From Bacillota bacterium (GTDB lineage: Bacteria > Bacillota > Clostridia > Acetivibrionales > DSM-1351), in assembly GCA_023415305.1 (NCBI GenBank), contig JAEZKZ010000045.1:1-64000 (forward strand): a stretch of 64,000 nt of DNA. Reading direction: 5' to 3'. The notes under the pieces are model-generated. The model did no database searches. It was not told the origin of the DNA and was given only the letters and a program-made list of their open reading frames with translations. Shown here in pieces: positions 33,635 to 42,537 of the stretch (positions are counted from its first letter, which is position 1; every line of letters starts with the position of its first letter). The position numbers were made by a program, and so were the translations under genes.

Positions 33635-34285
33635 ATGATAGTAAAGAAGGCTGAACATGTAATAACAGCTGTTAAACCTAACCAATATCCTGCTACAGGA
33701 TATCCTGAAATAGCTTTTGTAGGAAGATCCAATGTGGGTAAGTCCTCAATAATTAATACTTTGGTGAATAGAAAAAGTTTGGCCAGGGTTGGAGCAACTC
33801 CGGGAAAAACCAGACAAATAAACTTTTATAATGTTAATGACACCTTTTATCTGGTGGATTTACCCGGCTATGGCTTTGCCAATGTATCCAAGGATATGAA
33901 GGCCTCCTGGGAGAATATAATTGAAACATATTTGTACTCCAGAAAGGGGAATAATCTCAAGCTGATTGTAATGCTTGTTGATATACGACATTCTCCGAGC
34001 AAGGATGACATAACTATGTATCAATGGCTCAGAGGTTTTGGGCTGAATACAATAATAATTGCTACAAAGGCAGATAAGATAAGCAGATCCCAGATAAATC
34101 TAAAAATTAATGATATTAAGAAGGTTCTTCAACTTGACAATACTATTAAAGTAATACCCTTTTCCTCTGAAAAGCGTATTGGACTGGAAGCTGTATGGGG
34201 CGAAATCGATGCTGACCTGGCAAAAATTCTGGACAGCGGCTTGAATAGTACAAATCCAATAAAGGAAGCAGAGACTGAGGATTAG
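33635..34285 (+). CDS. engB: Ribosome biogenesis GTPase EngB (YihA/YsxC)
   Basis: 216-residue GTPase required for large-subunit ribosome assembly. G1 is GRSNVGKSS, G2 lies in RVGATPGKTRQINFY, G3 is DLPGYGFA, G4 is TKADKI, and G5 is near IPFSSEK. The N-terminal VKKAEHVITAVKPNQYP segment is typical. Start: ATG with AAGGAG upstream. It is followed after 18 bp by a DUF445 gene, probably in one transcript. Confidence 0.94.
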   Translation: MIVKKAEHVITAVKPNQYPATGYPEIAFVGRSNVGKSSIINTLVNRKSLARVGATPGKTRQINFYNVNDTFYLVDLPGYGFANVSKDMKASWENIIETYLYSRKGNNLKLIVMLVDIRHSPSKDDITMYQWLRGFGLNTIIIATKADKISRSQINLKINDIKKVLQLDNTIKVIPFSSEKRIGLEAVWGEIDADLAKILDSGLNSTNPIKEAETED

Positions 34286-34303
34286 TTTTTGGGAGTTGGT
34301 TAA

Positions 34304-35560
34304 ATGGAAAAGTATAATTACCGTAACGAAGAACTGAAGCTGAGAGCAAAGCTGAGAAGAATGAAAATTATTGCAACGTCCCTTCTGGCTTTCATGACTG
34401 TTACATTTATCATAATGAAAAGGTTTGAGGATCGGGGGCTTCTATTCTCTTCTATTGCTGCTTTTGCTGAAGCCTCAATGGTTGGTGCTCTGGCAGACTG
34501 GTTTGCCGTTGTCGCACTCTTCAAGCACCCTCTTGGTTTGAAAATCATACCCCATACAGCCATAATACAAAATAACAAGCAAAGGATTGCCAAGGCCTTA
34601 TCGAACTTTGTGGTTTCCAATTTCTTTACCCCTGAACTCATACGCTCCAAACTTGATAATGTTGGAGTATCATCAAAGATTTCCACATATATTTTAAACA
34701 ACAGGGAGACCTTAAGCAACGGAATAACATCGAAACTTCCGGTTATACTTAACACTGTGGCAGACGATGATAAATTAAAAGTTTATTTAACTTCAGCAGT
34801 AAACAAAAAAGTTGAAGGAATAAAGCTTTATCCTGCATTGGCAGGAGTAATAGGTCCGGTGGTCGAGGAAGGCTATCACAAACCGCTGGTTAAAGCACTA
34901 CTTAATGTTACATATAAATATATCGGAGATAATAAGGAAAAAACCCTGCTCATACTGGCTGGGATAAATAAAACTCTTGCAATGCCCTTTATTGGTGATC
35001 TGATTTATAAAAAGATTCTGGATTATTTATTAACTCAGATTGAGGCACTTGATAAGGATGAAAATACTGAAGTCAACAGGCTTATTCTTTCCGCACTTCC
35101 AAAGCTGCTAGAGGATATGCACAGCAATGAAGAGCTTATAGAAAAAGGAGAACAGCTAAAAAACCAGCTGCTCGCCTCAGAAGCCTTCAATGGCTTACTG
35201 GACAATCTGACCGATACTTTGACAGAGCTAAAAAACTCTTTCCTGAAGGATGAGAGTAAACTCCATAGTAAAATCCTGAATATCCTGGATATGGTTTCAA
35301 AAGGTATTGACAATAACGCCGGTATAAGAGCAGACATTGATGCTGCAGTAATAGATATTGCAGGGGAAATGGTAGCTCTTTACGGCGATAAGGTCGGCTC
35401 ATTGATATATGACACAATGGATAGCTGGGAGGCAGAGGATATGGTTGACAAACTGGAGGTTCAGGTGGGAGCCGACCTTCAATATATAAGAATAAACGGA
35501 ACTGTCATAGGTGGTTTGGCAGGTCTGGCAATTCATCTAATAATGCACCAGTTCCTATAA
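34304..35560 (+). CDS. DUF445 family membrane protein
   Basis: 418-residue protein with an N-terminal transmembrane hairpin (IIATSLLAFMTVTFIIM and AAFAEASMVGALADWFAVVALF) and a C-terminal membrane segment (GTVIGGLAGLAIHLIMHQF). KHPLGLKIIPHTAIIQNNKQRIAKALSNFV is the hallmark of DUF445. The long middle part is predicted helical. Function is unknown; the family is membrane-associated. Start: ATG with GGGAGTTGG upstream. It lies 18 bp after engB. Confidence 0.88.
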   Translation: MEKYNYRNEELKLRAKLRRMKIIATSLLAFMTVTFIIMKRFEDRGLLFSSIAAFAEASMVGALADWFAVVALFKHPLGLKIIPHTAIIQNNKQRIAKALSNFVVSNFFTPELIRSKLDNVGVSSKISTYILNNRETLSNGITSKLPVILNTVADDDKLKVYLTSAVNKKVEGIKLYPALAGVIGPVVEEGYHKPLVKALLNVTYKYIGDNKEKTLLILAGINKTLAMPFIGDLIYKKILDYLLTQIEALDKDENTEVNRLILSALPKLLEDMHSNEELIEKGEQLKNQLLASEAFNGLLDNLTDTLTELKNSFLKDESKLHSKILNILDMVSKGIDNNAGIRADIDAAVIDIAGEMVALYGDKVGSLIYDTMDSWEAEDMVDKLEVQVGADLQYIRINGTVIGGLAGLAIHLIMHQFL

Positions 35561-35695
35561 AATGTGGGACGGAATGAAATATTGCATACAGAATTATTGG
35601 TATCCATCGTTTTCTTACAATGTGACATTGCCATAAGGATACCTTGGATATATGCTCGACACCTGAAGATATATGGAAAATGACCGGGAGGAAAA

Positions 35696-36553
35696 ATGGA
35701 CAGATTTAAAACCACAAAAAAAGTTGCCGTACTTGGCATAATCGCCAATATATTTCTTCTTTCAATTAAGCTGACGGCAGGCTTTTTAAGCAGAAGCCAG
35801 GCTATGATAGCAGATGGCTTTAACAGTGCCGGGGACGTATTTGCATCGGTTATGACTCTGGTGGGTAATACTATTGCAAGCAGACCCGAGGACAAGGACC
35901 ATCCCTATGGACACGGCAAGGCTGAATATATTTTTTCCATGATTATCAGCTTATCTCTGATGTTTATATCCTTTACAATATTTAAAAGTTCATTATCCTC
36001 AATTATTAATAAATCAGCCTTTGAAACCTCCTGGTTCTTAATTACCGTTGCAGTAGTTACCATTGTCGTAAAACTCATACTTTTTATTTATACAAACCGT
36101 GTGGGAAAGATATTGGAAAACCTTTTGGTGCTGGCAAACTCCGAAGACCACAGAAATGATGTATTTGTCACATCCGGTACGTTGTTAGGCATTATTATGG
36201 GCTATTTAGGCTTCAATTGGGTTGACGGTGCCGTGGGTTTAGGTATTTCACTCTGGATATTTTATACCGGAATCAAAATATTTATAAGTTCTTTTAAGGT
36301 GTTGATGGATACCGATATCGACCCCGTTTTTAAGGAGAATACCTACAATCTTGTAAATGAAATAAATGGTGTTGATCACATTGACAGTATTAACGCCAAG
36401 CCTGTGGGAGCAGGTTATATACTGCTCATAAAGGTATCGGTGGATGGTGAAATGTCGGTCAACGAAAGTCATAAAATAGCCTCGGAGATTAAGTGCAGGG
36501 TTAAAGACATAAAAGGTGTTAAGGATGCGGTGGTGCATATTAATCCCTGCTGA
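35696..36553 (+). CDS. Cation diffusion facilitator family transporter
   Basis: 285-residue metal/proton antiporter with six predicted transmembrane segments, exporting Zn2+, Fe2+, Mn2+ or similar. The metal-site segment is MIADGFNSAGDVFAS (two aspartates), followed by HPYGHGKAEYIFS. The paired TM5 site is EDHRNDVFVTSG (HxxxD). The C-terminal cytoplasmic domain has VDHIDSINAKPVGAGYILLIKVSVDG and ends KDAVVHINPC. Start: ATG after GGGAGG. It is single, 135 bp after the DUF445 gene. Confidence 0.9.
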   Translation: MDRFKTTKKVAVLGIIANIFLLSIKLTAGFLSRSQAMIADGFNSAGDVFASVMTLVGNTIASRPEDKDHPYGHGKAEYIFSMIISLSLMFISFTIFKSSLSSIINKSAFETSWFLITVAVVTIVVKLILFIYTNRVGKILENLLVLANSEDHRNDVFVTSGTLLGIIMGYLGFNWVDGAVGLGISLWIFYTGIKIFISSFKVLMDTDIDPVFKENTYNLVNEINGVDHIDSINAKPVGAGYILLIKVSVDGEMSVNESHKIASEIKCRVKDIKGVKDAVVHINPC

Positions 36554-36710
36554 CAATGCAAGAATTCCTTCTTTATATGTGATATTGTGTAGAAATGAAA
36601 TATTATGTTTAAACTTTGGCTTTATGTGGTACATATATTATCGTTCCGCTTAAAGTGGAAAAATTTATATATTAAATAAAAAATTAATACATAATGGAGG
36701 ATTTATTACT

Positions 36711-37256
36711 ATGAAGAAATTTGTTTGTTCTATTTGCGGATATGTACATACAGGGGATGCAGCACCTGACAACTGCCCTCAGTGTAAGGCTGCCAGAGAA
36801 AAATTCATTGAGCAGACCGAAACTTCTGCACAGTGGGCTGATGAACACAGAATCGGTGTGGCAGCTGGTGTGGACGCAGAAATTCTTGAAGGCTTGAGAG
36901 CTAATTTCATGGGTGAATGTACAGAAGTAGGTATGTACCTTGCTATGGCAAGACAGGCTGAGCGTGAAGGCTATCCTGAAATAGGTGCTTTTTACAAGCT
37001 TGCTGCCTGGGAAGAAGCAGAGCATGCAGCTAAATTTGCAGAATTGCTGGGTGAAGTGGTTCATGCCGATACAAAGAAGAACCTTCAATTAAGATTTGAA
37101 GCTGAGGCCGGGGCTTGCAAGGGTAAGAAGGATCTGGCTACAAGAGCAAAACAGCTGAACCTGGATGCAATCCACGATACAGTGCATGAAATGTGTAAGG
37201 ACGAAGCAAGACACGGCGCAGGATTTAAGGGATTGTTGGACAGATATTTTAAGTAA
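36711..37256 (+). CDS. Reverse rubrerythrin (N-terminal rubredoxin domain)
   Basis: 181-residue reverse rubrerythrin: the rubredoxin-like centre is first (FVCSICGYVHTGDAAPDNCPQCK), then the ferritin-like diiron domain (FMGECTEVGMYLAMARQAEREGYPEIGAFYKLAAWEEAEHAAKF, CKDEARHGAGF). Clostridial reverse rubrerythrins are peroxide- and oxygen-induced reductases. Start: ATG with GGAGG upstream. It is monocistronic with a strong terminator. Together with the classical rubrerythrin at 26858, the window encodes both domain orders. Confidence 0.93.
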   Translation: MKKFVCSICGYVHTGDAAPDNCPQCKAAREKFIEQTETSAQWADEHRIGVAAGVDAEILEGLRANFMGECTEVGMYLAMARQAEREGYPEIGAFYKLAAWEEAEHAAKFAELLGEVVHADTKKNLQLRFEAEAGACKGKKDLATRAKQLNLDAIHDTVHEMCKDEARHGAGFKGLLDRYFK

Positions 37257-37271
37257 TAGTTTAAATTGATT

Positions 37272-37310
37272 AACCCCTTAACTCTAGTTTTAATAGTGTT
37301 AAGGGGTTTT
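37272..37310 (+). terminator. Terminator after reverse rubrerythrin
   Basis: AACCCCTTAAC and GTTAAGGGGTT form an 11-bp perfect stem followed by TT and a mixed tail. The symmetry makes it usable on both strands. Confidence 0.82.
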
Positions 37311-37407
37311 CGATTTAAGTTTGACATTGAGGCAGTTTTATTATATGTTAGCGCGTACGATAGCGGATTTATTCGTAAAGTTCTTATTATATCTAGTAAA
37401 ATTAAAT

Positions 37408-37761
37408 TTACAGCTGTCCTGTGGCCCCCAAGTATGCTCCGATTGCAGAATTAATTATGGTAGCAACCAATCCTAAGATACATAACACCAAACCTACAAC
37501 GGCTTTACCTTTTTGTCCTCTATTTAGCGAGAGAGAAGCAAGAACTAAACCAATAATAGTAATTGGAAAGCCTAAAAGAGGAACAATCCATGTAACTAAA
37601 CCTATAATGCCTAATACAAAGGAAGCTATTGCTTTTCCATCATTTTTAGGCGGTGTCATTTGAAAACCTTGCACTATCGTCTGATCTTCAATTGCATTGC
37701 CACACTTACTACAAAAGTTTACTTCATTACCAACTTCATTCCCGCATCTTTGACAAAACAT
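37408..37761 (-). CDS. Zinc-ribbon domain plus DUF4190-like membrane protein
   Basis: 117-residue small membrane protein. A zinc ribbon MFCQRCGNEVGNEVNFCSKCGN (two CxxC) is followed by two membrane segments with Gly-rich loops: IASFVLGIIGLVTWIVPLLG and VGLVLCILGLVATIINSAIG (DUF4190-like). Function is unknown. Start: ATG 37761 with GGGGGATGG upstream; the longer frame reaching into the intron fragment is not supported. Confidence 0.8.
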   Translation of the reverse strand: MFCQRCGNEVGNEVNFCSKCGNAIEDQTIVQGFQMTPPKNDGKAIASFVLGIIGLVTWIVPLLGFPITIIGLVLASLSLNRGQKGKAVVGLVLCILGLVATIINSAIGAYLGATGQL

Positions 37762-37867
37762 AAATTTCCATCCCCCTTTTTTGTGTCTAATTATAACAAA
37801 ACGATGTAAAAAACAAAAGAATTTTATTTCGTTTTGTAAAGAATCTTGCAGGGTGATCTGTGTGTTG

Positions 37868-37965
37868 CTGTTGGGTTTGCCCGGCATGGGCAGTAGCTAG
37901 GCGGTGAAAGTCCGCAATGGGCTTGGTAGCGGGAACCATTAGCTGAACAGTAAGACCTGTTAAGT
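37868..37965 (+). mobile_element. 5' fragment of a bacterial group II intron
   Basis: The stretch GGCATGGGC...GGCGGTGAAAGTCC...GGGCTTGGTAGCGGGAACCATTAGC has the conserved spacing and wording of domain I at the 5' end of Clostridia-type group II introns. It stops after about 100 nt. No reverse transcriptase/maturase gene and no domain V hairpin follow, so it is a dead fragment. The identification is from remembered consensus. The following 37966-38109 is AT-rich with nothing recognisable. Confidence 0.55.
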
Positions 37966-38109
37966 TTTGTTAATATAAAAAATAAAAGAAAGTATATGAG
38001 TAAATAAGTGTAAGCTAAATGTTAGAGAATTAACTTGACTTGACAGTATCTGAATAGTACTGGGCAATATCTTCGCTGGTCAATAAATTGTAAGGAGGAG
38101 ATTTTTATT

Positions 38110-38301
38110 ATGACAGTACATGATCGTATAGTTAAGAGCAAAATGAGGCCTAATTGAATTTGCTGAGTACCTTCAGAATGTAAGTGAAGCTTGTAAAATT
38201 AGAAAACCATATATAAAAAATAGAATTGCACTGAAACCTTTGAAAAAAGATTTAAAAAGCTTGAAGAGAAAGCAGCCCTGAATACCTGCTACTCGAGATA
38301 A
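38110..38301 (+). pseudogene. IS481-like transposase remnant
   Basis: It begins with a good ribosome site (AAGGAGG) and MTVHDRIVKSKM. A one-base shift then gives LIEFAEYLQNVSEACKI, the N-terminal helix region of IS481-type transposases. KPYIKNRI matches the later RKP..KNR segment, and after another shift ETFEKRFKKLEEKAA matches the ETFKKRLKALEEK segment. At least two internal deletions or frameshifts remove the rest, including the DDE catalytic core. The match is to the remembered family pattern. Confidence 0.55.
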
Positions 38302-38504
38302 TGAAGTATATAAGCGGTGGATTAGTATATTTTCCAGAGCTTAAGGAAAAGGAAAGCTGGGGAAGCTTATCTGGAATAAGAGACGAGCTAAAAGAAAGAA
38401 ACATGAAAATAAAATGTGATTATGAAAACGGCTTTTCTGTAAGTAAATTAAAAAAGAAGTATTTCTTATCTCAAAGCAGTCTGTACAGGATTATTAAGGA
38501 TTAA
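38301..38504 (+). CDS. Small HTH regulator of the CD3324/Mor-like family, 5' end replaced by IS remnant
   Basis: 67 residues from ATG 38301, with WGSLSGIRDELKERN and a C-terminal HTH FSVSKLKKKYFLSQSSLYRII. The codons just upstream in the same frame (from 38274: SPEYLLLEI) also fit the family, whose members begin about ten residues earlier with a segment like M-Y---A--VLPEELL. The natural start is therefore missing and the join falls in the transposase remnant. No ribosome site precedes 38301, so expression is doubtful. Function: probable DNA-binding protein. Confidence 0.55.
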   Translation: MKYISGGLVYFPELKEKESWGSLSGIRDELKERNMKIKCDYENGFSVSKLKKKYFLSQSSLYRIIKD

Positions 38505-38634
38505 GGATTAGGAAAACTGTGTTTGCCATATGACAAATGCAGTTTTTCTCATATATAGATAAAAAGGATAATGGTAATAAATCAGGTTGTATATATGTTA
38601 TTATTGCAATAGAACATAAGGGAGATGGTGATGT

Positions 38635-39393
38635 ATGAATTACCAATTGTTATTGGACCAAATATCTGAAGCCTTTCAGGAAATATTGAAAGATAATTTT
38701 GTCGGGTTCTATGTACACGGCTCAATTGCATTGCAATGTTTTAACTGGAACAAAAGTGATATTGATTTTATTGTGGTCGTAAATGATAGAATGTCTCATA
38801 ACATTAAAAGACAGTTGATGGATGCTGTTATGAAATATAACGTATCCGCCCCCGTCAAAGGATTGGAAATGCATATTGTACTTAAAGAAGTCTGTACAAA
38901 TTTTATCTATCCGACGCCGTTTGAACTGCATTATTCCAATACGCATAAAGACTGGTACAAAAAGGACCCCGAAGATTATTGCAATCGTATGAATGGAGAA
39001 GACCCGGACCTTGCTGCACACTTTACCATAATCAAGAATTGCGGGATAACATGGTGCGGCCAGCCTATAGATGATGTGTTTGTTACCGTACCGAAGGATG
39101 ACTTTCTCGATAGTATCAAAAAAGATGTGGCGTACGCACAGGATAATATGTTGGATAACCCGATGTACTTTGTGCTTAACTTATGCAGAGTATTAGCTTT
39201 TATTAAAAATGGTTTGGTTTTATCAAAAGAGCAGGGCGGACGCTGGGGCATGGAGAATTTGGATTTCCAATACCAAAATATTATCAAGTATGCATTGGAG
39301 TGTTATGGCAGTGATGTAAAAATGCAGTCTGATAAAGAGGAATTGGAAAAATTCGGCAAATATGTGACTTGGTTGATTTCTAGGGGGGAATAG
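38635..39393 (+). CDS. Nucleotidyltransferase, aminoglycoside adenylyltransferase-like (DUF4111 C-domain)
   Basis: 252-residue protein with an N-terminal nucleotidyltransferase fold: HGSIALQCFNWNKSDIDFIVVV carries the GS motif and the catalytic DxD aspartates. The C-terminal helical part (NLCRVLAFIKNGLVLSKEQGGRW) is the DUF4111 region of ANT(3'')/ANT(9)-like enzymes. Relatives adenylylate spectinomycin or streptomycin, but chromosomal clostridial members need not confer resistance. Start: ATG with GGGAGATGG upstream. It stands alone, followed by a strong terminator, next to mobile-element debris. Confidence 0.83.
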   Translation: MNYQLLLDQISEAFQEILKDNFVGFYVHGSIALQCFNWNKSDIDFIVVVNDRMSHNIKRQLMDAVMKYNVSAPVKGLEMHIVLKEVCTNFIYPTPFELHYSNTHKDWYKKDPEDYCNRMNGEDPDLAAHFTIIKNCGITWCGQPIDDVFVTVPKDDFLDSIKKDVAYAQDNMLDNPMYFVLNLCRVLAFIKNGLVLSKEQGGRWGMENLDFQYQNIIKYALECYGSDVKMQSDKEELEKFGKYVTWLISRGE

Positions 39394-39769
39394 TGTGTTC
39401 GCTTTTAAGAATAAAAACAAATTTTTGGTTAAGTGTTTTTGTTGAAACTACAACAAAAGCACTTTTTTTAATTTACCTGGATAGAACTTATTGTAGTTCT
39501 ATTTATTTAACGATTTGGCGTACTACTGGAGTAAGATAAAAATTGTTTACAATAAAAGGCCGTCTACAACTTTGTAAATTACATTTCAGGGCAGAAATTT
39601 AGCATTTCAGGTCGTAAACGGGTTTTCTTTTTATTTTGTGATAAGCTGTTTGTATCTTTATTAGGAATGGAGATTAGCCTGAAAGACTTCACCTGCGTTG
39701 GTCTTCCAGGCTGACCTGTGGGTTTCATTATTTCTTGTAGACGTTATACGGCTCATGGAGGAGGCTAAT
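39394..39769. other. Intergenic region before the first transglutaminase-like gene
   Basis: It holds the terminator at 39431-39467. At 39674-39710 there is a GC-richer hairpin: AGCCTG / CAGGCT extended by AAGAC / GTCTT with one mismatch and a 13-nt loop. It lies about 60 nt before the gene's ribosome site and may be part of its leader. No gene is visible. Confidence 0.45.
39431..39467 (+). terminator. Terminator after the nucleotidyltransferase gene
   Basis: AAGTGTTTTTGTTG and CAACAAAAGCACTT pair over 14 positions (one G-U) around AAACTA and run into seven T. Confidence 0.85.
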
Positions 39770-42283
39770 ATGAAAAAAATGTTATCAAAAGCTATGGCAA
39801 TTGCTTTAAGTTTAGCAATGCTTGTAAGTACCGGTATATTTGCACCGACACAGGTATCTGCTGCAGGTGAATCCAATGCTACTAATGTGTATGGACCAGA
39901 CCGTATTATCAACATCGGTACGCAGCATTCCATACTTAAGGATTACAACAAGGCTTATGCGAGGAACAAAGAGCTTTGGAATGCTCAAAGAACCGATAGT
40001 GACGCAATTGAAAAGAATAAAAGAGGTAGTAATGATAAAGATATCATTGCCTTGGCAAAAAAAATTACTGCGTCATCCAAGGATGATTATTCAAAAATGA
40101 GAGCAATTCATGATTGGGTGGCCACAAACATTTATTATGACTATCCTGCCTACAGAGGAGAGCTTGATCTAGCTGGAGATGTGTCGTCTCCCCAATCTCC
40201 ATTCGTTGTATTGGATCGTAAACGCGCAGTGTGTGGAGGATATGCAGCAACTACTGTTGCTTTGCTCCGTGCTGTAGGTATTCCAGCTAAATCGATTAGT
40301 GGAGTTGTTAAATCTGATAATAAAGTAGGACATGCCTGGTCACAAGCTTGGTTAAGCAGCGAAAAAAGATGGGTTATAATGGACACAACTTGGGCTTCAG
40401 GTAATAAATATGATAACGGTAAGTATACTAAAGGAAGTATGAGAACTAAGTATTTTGATATTTCGCTTTCAGAATTGTCGCACAGTCATTTAATGACTAA
40501 TACATCAGAGGTATGGAATAAAATTATGTGGTACCCTAATATCAAAGGTCAGCCGAATACATATATTGCAGTGCCGTACATGTCTGGACTGACTTGGAAA
40601 AACCCGGGTACACGTCCGGGTTATAAATTTGCCGGCTGGTTTAAGGATGAAGGTTTTAAAACTGCTTGGGATTTTAATAAGGACAAAGCCGCAACAGATG
40701 TAAATTTATATGCTAAATGGAATCCTGAAACTTATACAGTAAGGTTCGATTCAAATGGCGGCAGTGCTGTCCCAAGCGTGAAGGTGACATATGACTCAAG
40801 GCTCACAAAACCAAAAGATCCAACAAGAGAGGGATTTATATTTGCGGGCTGGACCTATAAAAAGAATGGAAAAGAGTTCTGGAATTTTATCAGAGAGCCG
40901 AACATATCTACTGTAAAAGGCAATCTAACCCTCTATGCTTCATGGCAAAAGCCCTTTACCATCACATTTGATAGTTGCGGCGGTACTAAGGTTTCAAGCA
41001 AAAAAACAGGTTTAAATGGATTAATACCAAAGCCAAATGTGACACCAAAGAGAGAAGGATATACCTTTGCAGGCTGGTATTATAAGAAAAATGCAAAAGA
41101 TGCTGACAGGCCTGTTTATTTTGGCGAAGCTAAAGTGAATAAAGATACTACACTTTATGCAAGGTGGAAGCCGGGTGGATCTAAATCAGGTTCAACTACC
41201 ACAAAACCTACAGAAACACCAAAGCCAACTCCGGCACAGACATCAACTCCGGCACAGACATCAACTCCAGCGCCGACACCAGAGGCTGAAGCAACACCTG
41301 TACTAACAGCAGCACCAATTGAGAACGGCACATACAATATTAAAGCAGCCAGCAATACAAGACTGAGCATTGATGTCGTAGGCTCAAGTATGGTAAATGG
41401 CTCAGGATTAATTTTTTATACCAGTACAACAAGTAAAAACCAAAAGTTTAACATTACCAATGTAGGCGATAATCAATATACAATTACAGCTGTTCATTCA
41501 GGTAAAAACTGGACCAGTGCAGGAGTTAAGGGCGAAAAGATTACCCAAAGTGATGTAAATAACAACAGCAATCAGATTTTTACTATAACAAAGTATAGTG
41601 ATGGAACCTATAGAATACAAGATAGCAATGGTTTTTTTGTGGGCATTTCTGGTAGCGAAATAACTAAGAACAGTAATGTAGTGTTGTGGACAGAATCAAC
41701 AAATCAAACCCAGGCTTTTGTATTAACCAAATTAAAGACAGTTGCTGCGGCAACACCAACACCAACACCAACACCAACCCCGACACCAGCACCTACACCA
41801 AAGCCAGTGGAAACACCGGAGGAGTCCCTTGTACCATCAAAGGCTGAGCCCATTACCCACGCTACAGACACAAACAAAAATACAATTAAGGAAGGTTGGT
41901 ATTACTTAGTTTGTCAGAACAATTATATCCGCGTGAATAATAAAGAGGCTATATTAACAAAAGAAGACTATGCAAATCAATTTTATATAAGGCACTTGGG
42001 TGGCACACTATATTCCATAAGAAGCATGTTTGGTACATATCTATCCACTGAAAGTGTCAAACCAAGAAGCGGAGACAAGGTACCGGCAAAGCTTATTCAA
42101 GAAGATAGCTCCAGTGTTGACGGTTGGGTAATAAATATAGACCCAAAAACTAATATTTGTACCATTCATCCATTGAGTAATAAGAATCTGGTAATTAGTG
42201 GCAGCGGTAATAGTAACGTAGTTCTGACAGATGCTACTAAGGCAAAGAATGCTGGTAAAATCACACTTGTTCCTGGGAAATAG
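39770..42283 (+). CDS. Secreted transglutaminase-like protein with InlB repeats and beta-trefoil-like domain
   Basis: 837 residues. Signal peptide MKKMLSKAMAIALSLAMLVS...VSAAG; transglutaminase-like core at about 90-215 with Cys155 (VCGGY), His188 (GHAW) and Asp205 (MDTTW), a complete catalytic triad; then two to three InlB-type B repeats (TVRFDSNGGSAVPS...FAGW, ITFDSCGGTKVSS...FAGWYY). Pro/Thr linkers and a ricin-type beta-trefoil-like region (NGTYNIKAASNTRLSIDV, 500-650) follow, then a (TP)n linker and a last globular domain. The family includes cysteine peptidases and cross-linkers; the activity is unknown. Start: ATG 39770 after GGAGGAGG. No cell-wall anchor motif is visible, so secretion or trefoil-mediated glycan binding is likely. 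Confidence 0.85.
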   Translation: MKKMLSKAMAIALSLAMLVSTGIFAPTQVSAAGESNATNVYGPDRIINIGTQHSILKDYNKAYARNKELWNAQRTDSDAIEKNKRGSNDKDIIALAKKITASSKDDYSKMRAIHDWVATNIYYDYPAYRGELDLAGDVSSPQSPFVVLDRKRAVCGGYAATTVALLRAVGIPAKSISGVVKSDNKVGHAWSQAWLSSEKRWVIMDTTWASGNKYDNGKYTKGSMRTKYFDISLSELSHSHLMTNTSEVWNKIMWYPNIKGQPNTYIAVPYMSGLTWKNPGTRPGYKFAGWFKDEGFKTAWDFNKDKAATDVNLYAKWNPETYTVRFDSNGGSAVPSVKVTYDSRLTKPKDPTREGFIFAGWTYKKNGKEFWNFIREPNISTVKGNLTLYASWQKPFTITFDSCGGTKVSSKKTGLNGLIPKPNVTPKREGYTFAGWYYKKNAKDADRPVYFGEAKVNKDTTLYARWKPGGSKSGSTTTKPTETPKPTPAQTSTPAQTSTPAPTPEAEATPVLTAAPIENGTYNIKAASNTRLSIDVVGSSMVNGSGLIFYTSTTSKNQKFNITNVGDNQYTITAVHSGKNWTSAGVKGEKITQSDVNNNSNQIFTITKYSDGTYRIQDSNGFFVGISGSEITKNSNVVLWTESTNQTQAFVLTKLKTVAAATPTPTPTPTPTPAPTPKPVETPEESLVPSKAEPITHATDTNKNTIKEGWYYLVCQNNYIRVNNKEAILTKEDYANQFYIRHLGGTLYSIRSMFGTYLSTESVKPRSGDKVPAKLIQEDSSSVDGWVINIDPKTNICTIHPLSNKNLVISGSGNSNVVLTDATKAKNAGKITLVPGK

Positions 42284-42537
42284 GGTATTTAATAAAATAC
42301 AATTCTCATTATCAGTAAGACGTTGAATAACAAGGCTTATAGTCGAAGTTAACGAACTGATATTGGGAGTTGTATTTTTATATAAACTTAATTATTTTGG
42401 TGTGTTTCTTTTAGTGGTAATAACGTAGACTTTGTGCTAAAAGCCTTCTATAGGCATAATTTGACTAAATTCATCCTTTAATTTACAATTTAGATAAGCT
42501 GTAGAAAAAATGCTATTTTGATTCTAAGGAGGAATTT

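Noticed and set aside
34318..34755. Long antisense frames such as this one within DUF445, and others opposite potB, metN and MATE genes
   Set aside because: They are complements of well-supported genes, with no ribosome sites and no recognisable domains.
37762..37887. N-terminal extension of the zinc-ribbon protein
   Set aside because: The extension overlaps the start of the group II intron fragment, and the natural start MFCQRCG at 37761 is typical for this family.
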